Source of the DNA: Galerina marginata
Lineage: Eukaryota > Basidiomycota > Agaricomycetes > Agaricales > Galerinaceae
Direction: 5' to 3'
Length of the DNA stretch: 64,000 nt
Assembly (NCBI GenBank): GCA_023014335.1
Contig: JAECYW010000020.1
Coordinates: 992,001-1,056,000 of the forward strand
Position 1 is the stretch's first letter. Every line of letters begins with the position of its first letter. The notes below the pieces were generated by a model. The model made no database searches, was not told the DNA's origin, and saw only the letters and a list, made by a program, of their open reading frames with translations. The translations under genes were made by a program, and so were the position numbers. This document shows positions 33,460 to 44,200 of the stretch, piece by piece.

Positions 33460-36010
33460 AAATTGAGAGGAAATTTATCCCATCAATTTTGGCCCGTCTC
33501 TTCCCCCACCACGAAACGATGCTTGTTCTCCAATTCTCTTCTTTGCGACGTAGTAATTCATTCTGATCATGTTCCTTCCTTGCACCGCAGTAGATACCGA
33601 CGCGAAACTAGCAACAGGCAGCCGGCAACGTCGTCTGAATCGAGTTCGTCAACGCCGTTGCTGACAGACTGATATGTGCGCCATTGTCCTGCTTTTCTTC
33701 AGTGCAGAGTTCTAATAGGTGTTTAGGTCTGTTATAAGGCGTCATTGACGCGTCTCGGAAGGAAAGACACCACCTGTTCTCCTACTCCCTACTCCTCCTG
33801 CACCTTCCTCCTCTAGCATTTCTTCCTGCAGCGCCATATTTGAGCGAGGCATCGAAGCTGTTGCACACCTTCCGCCCTCTTCCTTGACCAGTTCGTACTA
33901 CCCTTGCCACCTGCTGTTAAGGCCTGCTGCTTCGATAGACCGGGAAGCGGCTAGGAAGGCGCTGTACATCCACGAAGAATATGGAGGTGATGTTGAACGA
34001 CGTTACGGGGAAGATGAGGTTTATCTCGGTATGTTCTTCTCTTTCTCCCGTTGATGTATACGTAGGCGCATATCCTTATATCTTCATTTATAGGACAGCA
34101 TTTGCATCTGTTTCGATGTTCGTTAACTCGCCTACTTTCCTCCATTGTGTCAAATGCTTCCCCACCTCTCCCTCCTCAGTTATTCTTCCTCCAGCCCATG
34201 TTCAAGCGAGGTATCAGCTCATTGGACCAGCCTCCTCTTACCCTTCCCGTCGCCCCCGACTAGCCCATACTCCCATCACCACTACGGCCCCTACTCTCGA
34301 ACTCACACTGTATTCCATGCGCCCAGGCTAACGGCCAAGGAGCAATCAGGTGCCCTCCATGCTCAACAGCGCCAGCCGCCATTCTTGCTCCATCTGCAAT
34401 GCCTCCGTAGACGGCTGATCGAGTCGATATTAGACAGCACCTGCACGCGGAAGATGAGCCTGACTCAGGTACGTTTTTTGCCTTCCTAGTTGTGACCGCA
34501 TAGGCTCATGTTCGCCTCCATTTATACGCTTGCAGACGCCGGGCTCGCGCGCTCGCCGACTTCCTTCATTCCATTCGTCATACCAGACACTTGTAACCCC
34601 CTTCCCTTTCTTCTCGTTCTTCCTTCTGTGCCATCTTCAAGCTAGACATTGAACACGTCACTCCTTACCGCCACGGCACCTACCCGCCGAACCTACACCG
34701 CATACCCGCGCCCAAGACTGAAGCTCTCGAGAAATCCGTGTTCTCCGTGCTTAACAACGCCGCCGCCGTAATAGTTGGAACTGGGACTGAATTCGCGAGC
34801 CCCATTGGTGACTTTCGACAGGCAGGATGGTTACTAAAGGCCTGGGGCGATCGTGCTGCTCAATACAAAGAGCTTAGCGTTGAGTCTGGAGGCTCATAAG
34901 CCTGCCCTTGCTCATCGTCGTCATCTTCTCGTTTCCGCCCTCCGCCCCTACCCAAGCTACTGCAAGCGGCATCCCTTTCGGTGGTTCGTCACCATTCGCG
35001 TCCTCCTTGTACCCGCAGATTTAATCTGCGGACACGGCAACCACCTCATGCAGGTCGCTGCCTCCAGGCGCAGTAGGAGCAGTGTAGGTGGCAATCAGAG
35101 CGAACCTCCAATGACGACCCGGGAGCCTATGCCTTTCTTGAACTTATCCTTATGGCTATCCCCGCTCCCATCCCCGATGTTCTCTTCCCGAATTCTCCAT
35201 CACAATCCTACCTAACTTCGCATCCGCTCCTTTGACTTCAACGGTGTCACTGATATCAGTGTCAGCTCCGACCCCACCCCCGTTTTCCTCCACGTACACT
35301 CAGTCTCTCCTTGTTGACCATCAGTACGCCTGCGAATGAGCCGCTGCCGCTGCCGCATATAGCTAGGGCGCGAGCTTGGTTTAGACTTAGGGGTAGTCCG
35401 AATTCGCCGAGTTTGACCACAGCGCCTGGTGTGCGCGCGTATATTCGTCGACATTGCTCTTCCCACACGCGTCCCTTGTTATCACTATAGGCGCAGGATT
35501 TTGTACCACTTCGGCGGGTTGGATGGGAGTGCGGGTTTGAGGAGCCGCTGGTGGCTGGAGGCTCGAATCTTTGGCTTTCTTGATGTTTTTTTGGTTCTTT
35601 TTCTTCATTCTGTCTCTTCTTTCTTCCCGTTCCTGTGTGTATGTAGGTTATGTGTCTCATTTATTTCAAATTCCTTCCTACATTTTCTCTTCTCATTTCT
35701 TTTTTTCAAGCGCTTCATTCGTCCTTTTTTTTTCAACCACCAGCCGATGGCAAACTCGACTTCACGCTTGTCTTCATCGCTACCAACGTCATCTGCGAAC
35801 TTGTTGCCGATTCAACGGTCTTGTCGTCATCACTCTCTATCTTGTCATCGACATCGATGATTTAACCACTTCCATATTCAACGCTAGCACCGAAGTTATC
35901 GGTCGTTGGGGTATTCGCCATGCCTTTGGCTACTCCCTCGCTTCTTCATCCCTCTCGTCACTGCCGCGGCGTTATGACCCACCTCTTCATGATTATAAAC
36001 AATTCGGTTA
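33460..36010 (+). repeat. Decayed repeat-gene unit 3
   Basis: It matches unit 1 in order. The leader is at 33480-33700. The two splice-like modules are at 34012-34160 and 34450-34600 (GAAGATGAG..CTC(A/G)GGTA). Ala-rich pieces lie near 34370 and 34750, a CGCAGGTCGCTGCC-like block near 35050, and a T-rich stretch at 35590-35740. The second part is at 35760-35960 (AACGTCATCTGCGAACTTGTTGCC). Frames are interrupted repeatedly. The protein family is unknown. Confidence 0.5.
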
Positions 36011-36629
36011 ATTATATACTCATGTTAAATGTAGTCTCGCCTCGCCGTGACATGCATTTATCCCACTGATCAATTCCATCCGTTTCTGCAGTCTTCTCTG
36101 CTTGATCCATGGGCTTGTTTCTCTCAAACATTAGGCGAATTTTGACACCGTGAATGCGCCGACTAAAAGTTTGACACGGTTCAAGAGATACCCACAGCCG
36201 TATCTGGAATTTCCCGCCAATTCTCCCCTTTATTTTGGTTTAGAGTCCTGATTCAAACCACATCCAATAAATTATTTTCGACTGCACTACCGTGTTTACC
36301 GTCGATTCACGCTAACGGAAATGCAAGTTATTTAATGGCCTTTCCTTTTTGGCCGCCTTTTAAAATGTTTTACGTCGTAAATACACCCTATCTTATGAGA
36401 ACAAAAGTCTGTTGTATTTTATGCTTGTCATCTGCAATATACGTATACAATGTTCCAGCTTTCGTTTGAGCACTCTATGGACATTTTAAAAGTTGAATAT
36501 TTATTTATCGAACATGGGGTATCTGTGCTACATTAAGAATGCCAATAGTACTTCGTCACACATTTAATATTGCCGGATCTCTATAGTGAAAACTTGGAAT
36601 TCTCGATGGGTCGTTTACGGTGTCGTATT
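36011..36629. other. Intergenic, 3' side of F-box copy 3
   Basis: AT-rich spacer, partly similar to 28090-28400 downstream of F-box copy 1 (shared TTGACACGGTTCA-like phrases and GAATTTCC blocks). No gene was seen. Confidence 0.4.
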
Positions 36630-38057
36630 TTACTTTGGAACACCGAGAACTAGAATGGGACGATCAGCAGCCTTGCGCCACTCTAGGAACCCATCGAGAT
36701 CGCTATCACGGTTCTGGCTATTCGTCCACCCTTTAATTCTAATAATTCTGAGGAGCGGGAAAACCTCCGTCGAGCGGTCTGCCACGGACAGAAGCAGGTA
36801 CGATATCATATCTTCAGTGATTGTAATAGTTTTGATAGAGGCCAGAGTCAAAAAGAATTCGTGACTTGTACGACGTGCGAAAACACCCTCCGATATGACG
36901 TCGAGGTGAGTAACGCTGGACATGTCGGCAGACGGAAGGGTCACGGCGCAGGTAAGGAGTCGAATAGTCTGTATCATGATAACCGAAGAGGTCATGTGGA
37001 CCGAGAAAAATGTGGCGAATGGTCGCACTGTGTCTGCGTCTGCTGGGTCGTAGTCGCTGAACATAAATTGGTAAGGATGCGAGGTAAGCCAGACTTTCTT
37101 CGGACGGTTGGACTGAAAATAATGATGTGTAACTTGTAATAAGGGAACGAGCGAGATCGACTCGGCGATGACATCCCCCCCCAGGATGCGCATTCTGAAA
37201 GAACAGCCAGGAGGAACCCGTAGAGCCTTGATGACGCACATTGCCGTGGAGAGGTTGGCGAGAAGGTTTAAGTGGGCAAGATTCGGGAGATGAATGGTTG
37301 CTTCATCTGCATGCGTCGTTGGAGAGTCTGGAATGAAGGTTGGTAAGGATATGGTGAGAGATTCTAAGAGATGCATGGTGCCGAGTGCATACAGGACCTG
37401 GTGGAGCTTGAGTGGGGAATAGAGGTGTACAATTCGAAGCGCAGATAACCATGAAGCCTTTGGAGAGACGGGGAAGGCTGCTTTCACGTTGAAAGCGCGT
37501 AGAAAAGGAGCATGATCAGCAAATAAACAAGGCAAGTCTGAGGGTAATAACGGTATGGATGAGATAGGTGGTGGGTTGACGTTGAAAACCTGCAGGTGTG
37601 GTGCGGGGCGATAAATAGCCCTCCACTTGTGCCGATCTTTTTGATCGAAATGATCTATATAGATCTGGATTTTTTGAATCCTATGCCAATGATCATTCAA
37701 GATCGAGAAGAAGAAAGATTGAAGAGTATCGGTTCGATCAGTTGTCCCTCCGTGAACGCGCCCCTTGATCCAAAGCAGTGAGCTCCCGCTTCGACGCAGA
37801 ACCTCGTCCATCCACTGATATTTTGAGTCATGAAAATCATTGAAGTTGATGAGCTTCCCCCATATCGATGGGGAATCGAGGATGACCTGTCGCCAGAACT
37901 GGGAGAACTGGGAGCAGCACCTGATCGATTTTGAAGCATCGTCGGTCGAGAAATCCTCCGTAAGGAGAGATATGATAGTCAATAGAATGTCAGAGTTAAG
38001 ACTAAGCATCGCCGAACTACGCTGGGATGGGATGGAGCTCATGTTTTCGAACAACAT
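36630..38057 (-). CDS. F-box protein, cluster copy 3 (intact)
   Basis: A single open frame of 475 residues on the minus strand, starting at ATG 38057 (MLFENMSSIPSQRS). The F-box-like domain spans about residues 15-65 (SDILLTIISLLTEDF, then SIRCCSQFSQFWRQVILDSP and IWGKLINF). It is followed by a WMDEVLRRSGSSLLWI segment and about 350 residues with repeated leucine or isoleucine spacing typical of LRR-like recognition regions. The C-terminus is RPILVLGVPK. The expected role is substrate adaptor of an SCF ubiquitin ligase, inferred from the domain. It has no introns, as in all five cluster members. This is a useful reference for judging the damaged copies 1 and 2. Confidence 0.88.
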   Translation of the reverse strand: MLFENMSSIPSQRSSAMLSLNSDILLTIISLLTEDFSTDDASKSIRCCSQFSQFWRQVILDSPSIWGKLINFNDFHDSKYQWMDEVLRRSGSSLLWIKGRVHGGTTDRTDTLQSFFFSILNDHWHRIQKIQIYIDHFDQKDRHKWRAIYRPAPHLQVFNVNPPPISSIPLLPSDLPCLFADHAPFLRAFNVKAAFPVSPKASWLSALRIVHLYSPLKLHQVLYALGTMHLLESLTISLPTFIPDSPTTHADEATIHLPNLAHLNLLANLSTAMCVIKALRVPPGCSFRMRILGGDVIAESISLVPLLQVTHHYFQSNRPKKVWLTSHPYQFMFSDYDPADADTVRPFATFFSVHMTSSVIMIQTIRLLTCAVTLPSADMSSVTHLDVISEGVFARRTSHEFFLTLASIKTITITEDMISYLLLSVADRSTEVFPLLRIIRIKGWTNSQNRDSDLDGFLEWRKAADRPILVLGVPK

Positions 38058-38880
38058 GGAATTGACACGTTGTGAAGATCAGGAATACCCGGACCGAAAA
38101 CACCCGCAGTCCTGAGTATCTAAAAGAGGAAAGAGGGGCCGAAAGAGAGAAAAGTGGACGTTACTGGTTACGAAAGTCTTAATACTGCTGGCGACGGCCG
38201 TATTGCGAGTACTGAAGCAGTACTAAAACTTGGCAAGTTCATATGCTTAATTATCACTGATGACTTTTCTTAACGTTTAGAACGCGCCAAGCACGCGTTA
38301 CAATTTCAAATGGTCTTTCCAAAGCCCAACTGCCGAAGACCCGATTCAGGCCTATCAAGATGAGACTGATTTCGACCCGAACACCTCTTTATAAACAGCT
38401 TATCTGGAAGGAGGCCCTCTCCCTTTAGTTCAGTTTCGAAACCCGTTCTAAAGGCTTTTCAGACCACCTTTCGACCTCCGCGTCCATTTATGACATGATG
38501 GTTGGTGTTTTTTTTGCCTTATTAAGCCTAATTCGGGTACTTGTCTAGATTTTTGCCCTCGCGTTCGCTGTGTAAAGTTATATGAACCTCGTTAGGGTTC
38601 TCTAAATTCTGGTGATGAATCTCTAACCTGGAGACAGCCGCACAAACTAGGTCAAGAAATTTAATAAAGCAACCCTACACAAAGCACCGATCCATTTGTG
38701 TTCTCAAAAAGCCTTGAGAAATTCAAGCATCTCAAATTCTGATTCTAGTAATCATTCTATGGAACGAAAATACCCAATTACAGTATCGTGAGTGGATGGC
38801 TGGTAATATTCGCTGCCAGTGTTGGGGGTAAAATTTAGTCATTATACCTAAGTAGCCCGACGTCAGATTATTAGTGGTGT
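38058..38880. other. Spacer upstream of F-box copy 3
   Basis: This holds the copy 3 promoter region, then unique sequence. A TTTATAAACAGC phrase near 38390 resembles the TATA region of the Hsp31-like genes, in keeping with the fossil exon downstream. No gene could be supported. Confidence 0.4.
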
Positions 38881-38881
38881 A

Positions 38882-38978
38882 GGGAGGGACTGGTAAATCT
38901 ATCCATACTGGTAATACTAAGACCGTTGTTGGGTTCTCGAATGGGGAGGAAAAAATGGCGTCTACTTATACGGTCAAG
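38882..38978 (+). pseudogene. Fossil exon 5 of an Hsp31/DJ-1-like gene
   Basis: The translation GKSIHTGNTKTVVGFSN, then GEEKMASTYTVK aligns with exon 5 of the two complete genes (GKSIFIGRTATGFSN, then AEEEDLDTVK). It is bordered by a TAG acceptor-like sequence on the left and a GTAGCT donor at 38979, where the real genes have GTAGGT or GTACGT. Small insertions lengthen it. No flanking exons were found, so it is an isolated relic. Confidence 0.75.
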
Positions 38979-39385
38979 GTAGCTTGTGCGCGGTAAACAT
39001 GCAGTAGTTGTACGAAAGACGTTCACTTCTGCACTCGGTTCCGAAACACGTTAGCGGTAGCTAGCTATGCCTGCTCGCTGTATTTGAATGAACACGACTG
39101 CATAGGTACACAAATCTAGGAAAAGACTGCGAGGCCTTGAATAACTACTCTAGGTATTACCGCTGACTGGTAAACTCGTTATTCACCCTTAAATGTAGAC
39201 TTTCGGGAGTACTCAACTCGGAGTAAATTGGGAGTAAGTACCGGGTTATTTCCATAATGTCTTTTAGTAATTGCAGGTTTGTTTCTATTTTAATTCTTAT
39301 TGTATGTAAATTTATACATTTCCTCTTATGACGAAAGGTCTGAAGCAGGTACTAGGACTTGTCTCGAACAGCAGCAATCCGTTTG
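38979..39385. other. Intergenic, no gene seen
   Basis: No exon 6 or 7 of the Hsp31-like family is recognisable here, and no other gene is supported. Confidence 0.45.
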
Positions 39386-39389
39386 TCGG

Positions 39390-40813
39390 TGGTAATTTGG
39401 GTGGCGGGAAACGAAAATTGATGCCATCAATCTTAGTCTCCTCCCTCACCACGACACGACATCGTGCTTCAATTCTCTTCTTTGCTACTCTGTAACTCAT
39501 CCGACATGTTCCTTCCATACACCACGAAATACAGCAGGAACCGAGAAAGGGCACCATTGTCGAGCGTGTCAACGGTGACGTGTACACCCGCAGACAAGGT
39601 GTGCTATTTTCCGTTTTTCGTTCAGTGGACAGTTGTAACACATTCCTAGATCTGTTTAGATAGCACAATAGGCCCATTGACGCGTCTCGGAAGGGAAAGC
39701 TCCCGTCTTACGCCAAGTTCGACCTGACGTGATAGGACATGCTCGATAACGCACCAGCCAACTTGAACAAGGGAGGACTGACCGAGAAGTGTCCGTCGAT
39801 GCAACGAGAGATGAACCCACAGGACTTCTGCGACGAGCTTCATGGTGAGTTTTCCGTACTTTTCGTTTTGTTGCGAGTACTAAAACGGTCGATAGACGAT
39901 GTTCGCGTTAGTCCATCATACATTCGTTCGGCCGTCGCTGGCTGTCCATGTTCTGCTATTACATATTACTGCCATCACCACCATGGCCCCTAGCTCCGAA
40001 TCCTCCCTCCATCCCCGGCGCTCACGAACAATCTGTGCTCAATAGCGCCTCAAGCTCCGCCTCCCCACTGACATCGAATGCACCGTAGGCCCTTGACCTG
40101 CTCGTATTACCACCATTACCACGGCCTGCCCAACTCCTGCCCGCCGAACCCACAACACATCTCTGATGTTTAGGAACTGAGCAGCCCTGCGAGCAACCGT
40201 GCCATCCTTTCTCAACAGCGCCGCCGCCATACTGTCTCCCTCAGCGATGACTCTATAGACACAAACGTAGGGTTTTGGGAAAGACCCTGCTCTTGCTCAA
40301 ACCCCGCCCCACTTTAAGCTGCGCCTTTGGATGTTGGCGGCGTCCCCTCCTCCGGGCCTTCGTCACATCTTTTCCTCCCCGTGCCCGCGTATCCTAACTA
40401 CAGACACGCCACGGAAAATTAGGCGGCACCCTAAAGAGGGTACCCAACTGCCGCTGGCGCAGGACCAGGTGTCGCAGGTTCATCATGAGGATATGGAGGC
40501 GAAGATCGATGTTATAAAGCCTCCGTTTACCTCCTCGTTCGTACAACTACTTGACGGTTGGTACGCCTGCGAACGAGCTCCTGCCATCTGCCGCCGCCGC
40601 ATATACCTCGGGCGTGAGCAGGCTCGAGCTTGGTTCAGAGTTGATGGTGATGACCTCGGAGTCGGGTTGCACGGCGCTCACTCTGGACGCTGACTACACG
40701 GGCGTTGTCGGTGTATTCGTCGACGTCAACCATCGTACTCGCGTCTCCTACTTTCGGAGCTGGGCTTGTACTGCTTCAGCGGCAAGTGGGATGAAGGTGT
40801 AGGTTTGGGGAAC
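39390..40813 (+). repeat. Decayed repeat-gene unit 4, left part
   Basis: The leader (39420-39600) matches units 1 and 3 closely. The block 39640-39850 (ATTGACGCGTCTCGGAAGG, later ending GAGCTTCATGGTGAGTTTTC) gives the best-preserved exon of the family, with the frame MLDNAPANLNKGGLTEKC before a GTGAGT donor at 39845. Ala-rich pieces are at 40025 and 40210. The unit continues after the copia insertion at 47032. Confidence 0.55.
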
Positions 40814-41133
40814 TGTCAGACCTAGTCGTATGAACGAGCTCAGCGTCAGGGAATGAGATGACAACTGGTATGGTATTACCTAGTCGTATGAACGAGCTAG
40901 GACGAGCAGGTGTAAGTACAGGGGATGTGAATACAATAGGAAAGACTATACCTCAGCGTCAGGGAATGAGATGACAACTGAGGAGCAAGGAATGTGAGGG
41001 TATCGGTATATAAGGGGTCGATGCACACACGTGACGGAAAGAAGCGAAGAAGGCGAAGGTCGAGGAAGAATGAGGAATGTATGACGAGGTCAGGACAGGA
41101 AAGATCTATGTACCGTGCTATGTAGGTCTAACA
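40814..41133 (-). repeat. Copia 3' LTR
   Basis: A 320-bp LTR with TG..CA ends. It has two internal duplications: a 20-bp unit at 40821-40840 and 40879-40898 (CCTAGTCGTATGAACGAGCT), and a 29-bp unit at 40839-40867 and 40952-40980. Such doubled units are candidates for enhancer-like regulatory repeats. Confidence 0.95.
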
Positions 41134-41238
41134 CACCCCCATCTTGTCCGGACAGAGGAGGAAATACAGAAAGAAAGAGAACAAAAAAAAAATAAAAATA
41201 AAAATAAAGAAAAAAAGAGTGTAAGGAGTTGGAGTGAT

Positions 41239-44200
41239 TCAGTGGATGGGAGCCATGCCTAGAGCTCGACGGTGCTTTGAGAAAGCTGGGAATGGTAGTG
41301 GCTTGGTGAAAATATCTGCGATCATGTCAGCGGTTGGGATCCATGATGTTTCAAAGGTGCCGTCCTCAATCTTTTCGCGGATAAAGTGATATCGGACGTC
41401 GATGTGTTTAGAGCGGGGTGAATTGACATCAGTGTTGGCGAGCTTGATAGCACTTTGATTGTCGCAGAGAAGAGGAAAGGGTGCCGAGAAAGGGAGTTGT
41501 AACGACGTCAGGAAAAGGCGAATCCAGAGTCCCTCGCGCAGGGCGTAGGACAGGGCATAGTATTCGGATTCCGTGGACGACGAAGCCACGACTTTCTGTT
41601 TTTGGGCTGACCAGGATACGAGACAGCCGTGAAAATAAAAACAGTACCCAGACACGCTTTTCCGGTCAGCTTCATCAGAGGCCCAGTCAGCGTCTGTAAG
41701 TGCACAGCCTTGGACAAAAGGCGCAACTGTGGCGGGTATGGATGTTACTGCGGTTGCATATTCCAAGCCATAATCGAGGGTACCAGCTAGATAGCGAAGA
41801 ACTCCTTTTGCTGCAAGTAGGTGTGCACGCGTAGGGTTGGCGTTGAATTGTCCGAGTGCCATGGCTGAGTAAGCGATGTCAGGACGCGTGCAAATTGCAA
41901 GGTAGGTGAGGCTGCCGACGAGACGTTGGTAATTGATAGTGATTTCGTCGTCTTTAATGTTCGGCAGGGAGTTGATCTGGGCTGGTGGCGGTTCGATTTT
42001 ATGAAGAGGTTGGGCTAGTGGAATGTTGGTGGGAGTGCAGTCGAGCATGTTCCAATTCTGAAGCAGCTCGACGACAAGCGGCTTCTGCGAAATCCAAAGC
42101 TTCTTGTTGGCTCTCTCTCTTGTGATCCTGTTCCCTAGGTACATAGAGACTGGTCCCATGTCGATAATTTCGAGGTCGGGCGTCAATTGTTCAATGAACC
42201 ACCTGTAGAGAGGAATCGAATTTGTTGCGGCAAGGCCGTCATCGACATGGACAGGAACAATGAGGATAAGTGGTTCCCCATTGCTAGGCATTGGGATGGA
42301 GGGATGAGGAGGGGAATTCCAACGACCAATAAAAACAGAGTGATCTACTTCACAACGAACAAGGCCTAGACGAATCAAAAGTTTTAAAAGAAAAATATAA
42401 AACTCGTACGCGGACTGGCGAAGACCATATAAAGCTACACAAAGGCGGAGAACAGTTGAAGGGTCATCCTCTGGAAAACCAGGGATTTGTTTGACGAAGA
42501 GTAGATAATTGAGTTTTGCATGAAGGAATGCTGTTTTGACGTCAAAACTCATCACTTCATAGTCGTGGTGATTAGCGTAGGCGAGGATGATCCTGATGCT
42601 GGTGAACTTAACAACGGGTGCGTAGGTTTCTCCAAAGTCTATGCCCTCTCTCTGGCTGAATCCCTGAGCAACCAATCTTGCCTTCTCTTCCCCTCGTCGA
42701 ATCGAACCATCGGCATGATATTTGAAGATGAATGTCCATCTGACACCAATTGGTTTGCGGCCTTTGGGAATTGGAGTTATACGTTCGAAGGCTCCCCGAC
42801 GTTCTAGGCTGTCCTTCTCCCTCTGCATTGCGGCTAACCAAATATCCTTGTCGGGACGGGCCATAGCTTCATTGTAAGAGTCGGGTGCTTTATCTGGTTT
42901 GTAATCTTCAATACGGAACCGAAAAGGGTATCGAGGACTAGTCAGAAAGCACTGGTCGGTGGCGAATGATGGATCCGTTTCGAGGATGGGTAGTATGGCG
43001 AATTCGGCTGGTTTGGGTGTTGTAGTTAGGAAGATGTGACATTGATTGTAAGCCATGAAGACTGATACCGATTCCAACGATTGTTGGGGATGAGGTGAAA
43101 TCGATTGGGCAGAGAGGTAATCATCACGGGCACTAATGATTTCTGCGATGAGAGATAAAGGCTTTGAATGAGAACGCAATGTACGTTTGCTCTCGGGTTG
43201 TGACGAAGGTGGTTCAGTGAGTGGCGAGACCAAGGTACGTGCTCGGGTGGGTGCGAGATGACCAGGAACAGATTCATTGAAGATCACGTCCCTCGAGAAA
43301 AAGAGTTTGCCGTTTAGATCGCACACTAGCCATCCCAAGCGGTTCTCCATGTAGCCAACGAATATAGCTTCAAACCGTCGGGCGGCACCCTTGCCGCGAA
43401 TTTCTTCCGGCTGGTGCACAAAGCATTGGGACCCAAAGATCCGGAGCGAGGACAAGTCTGGCTTCTCATTTGACATCTTCTCATGGGGGGTAACGTGTCC
43501 TGGGAGGGTCTTAGTCGGCATGCGATTGCGGAGGTAAACGGCGGCTAGAACAGCAAATCCCCAAAAAGACATTGGAAGTTTGGAATCCGCAAGTAGGGCT
43601 TGGGCGGTATCGGCGATTGTTCTGATGTAGCGTTCAATTTTTCCGTTCTGCGGGTGGGCGTATGGTGCAGTTGCCTGAACAGCGATGCCGGCTTCGTCCA
43701 GCTCCTTGCGCATTTTCCCTTCAATGAATTCCTTAGCATTGTCGCACCGGATTGCTTTGACACGATTGCCTGAGAGGTTTTCCCACCGGCTCCTCATCTT
43801 TCTCCAGGCCAAGCAGGCACCGCTCTTCAGGACTAAGAGAGGGCAGGCACCATAGTTTGAGTGGTCGTCCAAAATGGCCATGAAGTATTTCTCCTTTCTC
43901 CTCGTCTCAACTGGGTAAGGACCACAGGTATCAATGTGAATGAGGTCACAGATATTGTCCGCACGGTGCTTGTTGGACGAATATGATGCCTGTGGACTCT
44001 TGCCAATTATGCATGGGATGCAGTGGGATTGCGTAAACGAGCCAGTCCAGTTGACACCAGTGACGCAGTCGCGTGTGAGAACATCCCGAGTGAGCTCCAT
44101 TCCTGGATGACCTAAACGGCGGTGCCAAAGTTCAGGGTTTAGAGCTGCAGATGGGAAGGCTGGGAAGGCGCAGACAGGCTCGATGGTGAGGTTGGACGAA

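Noticed and set aside
33055..33672. Plus-strand open frame of about 205 codons
   Set aside because: It runs through the F-box 5' flank and then the leader of a decayed repeat unit. The paralogous segments do not keep this frame open, so it is a chance frame.
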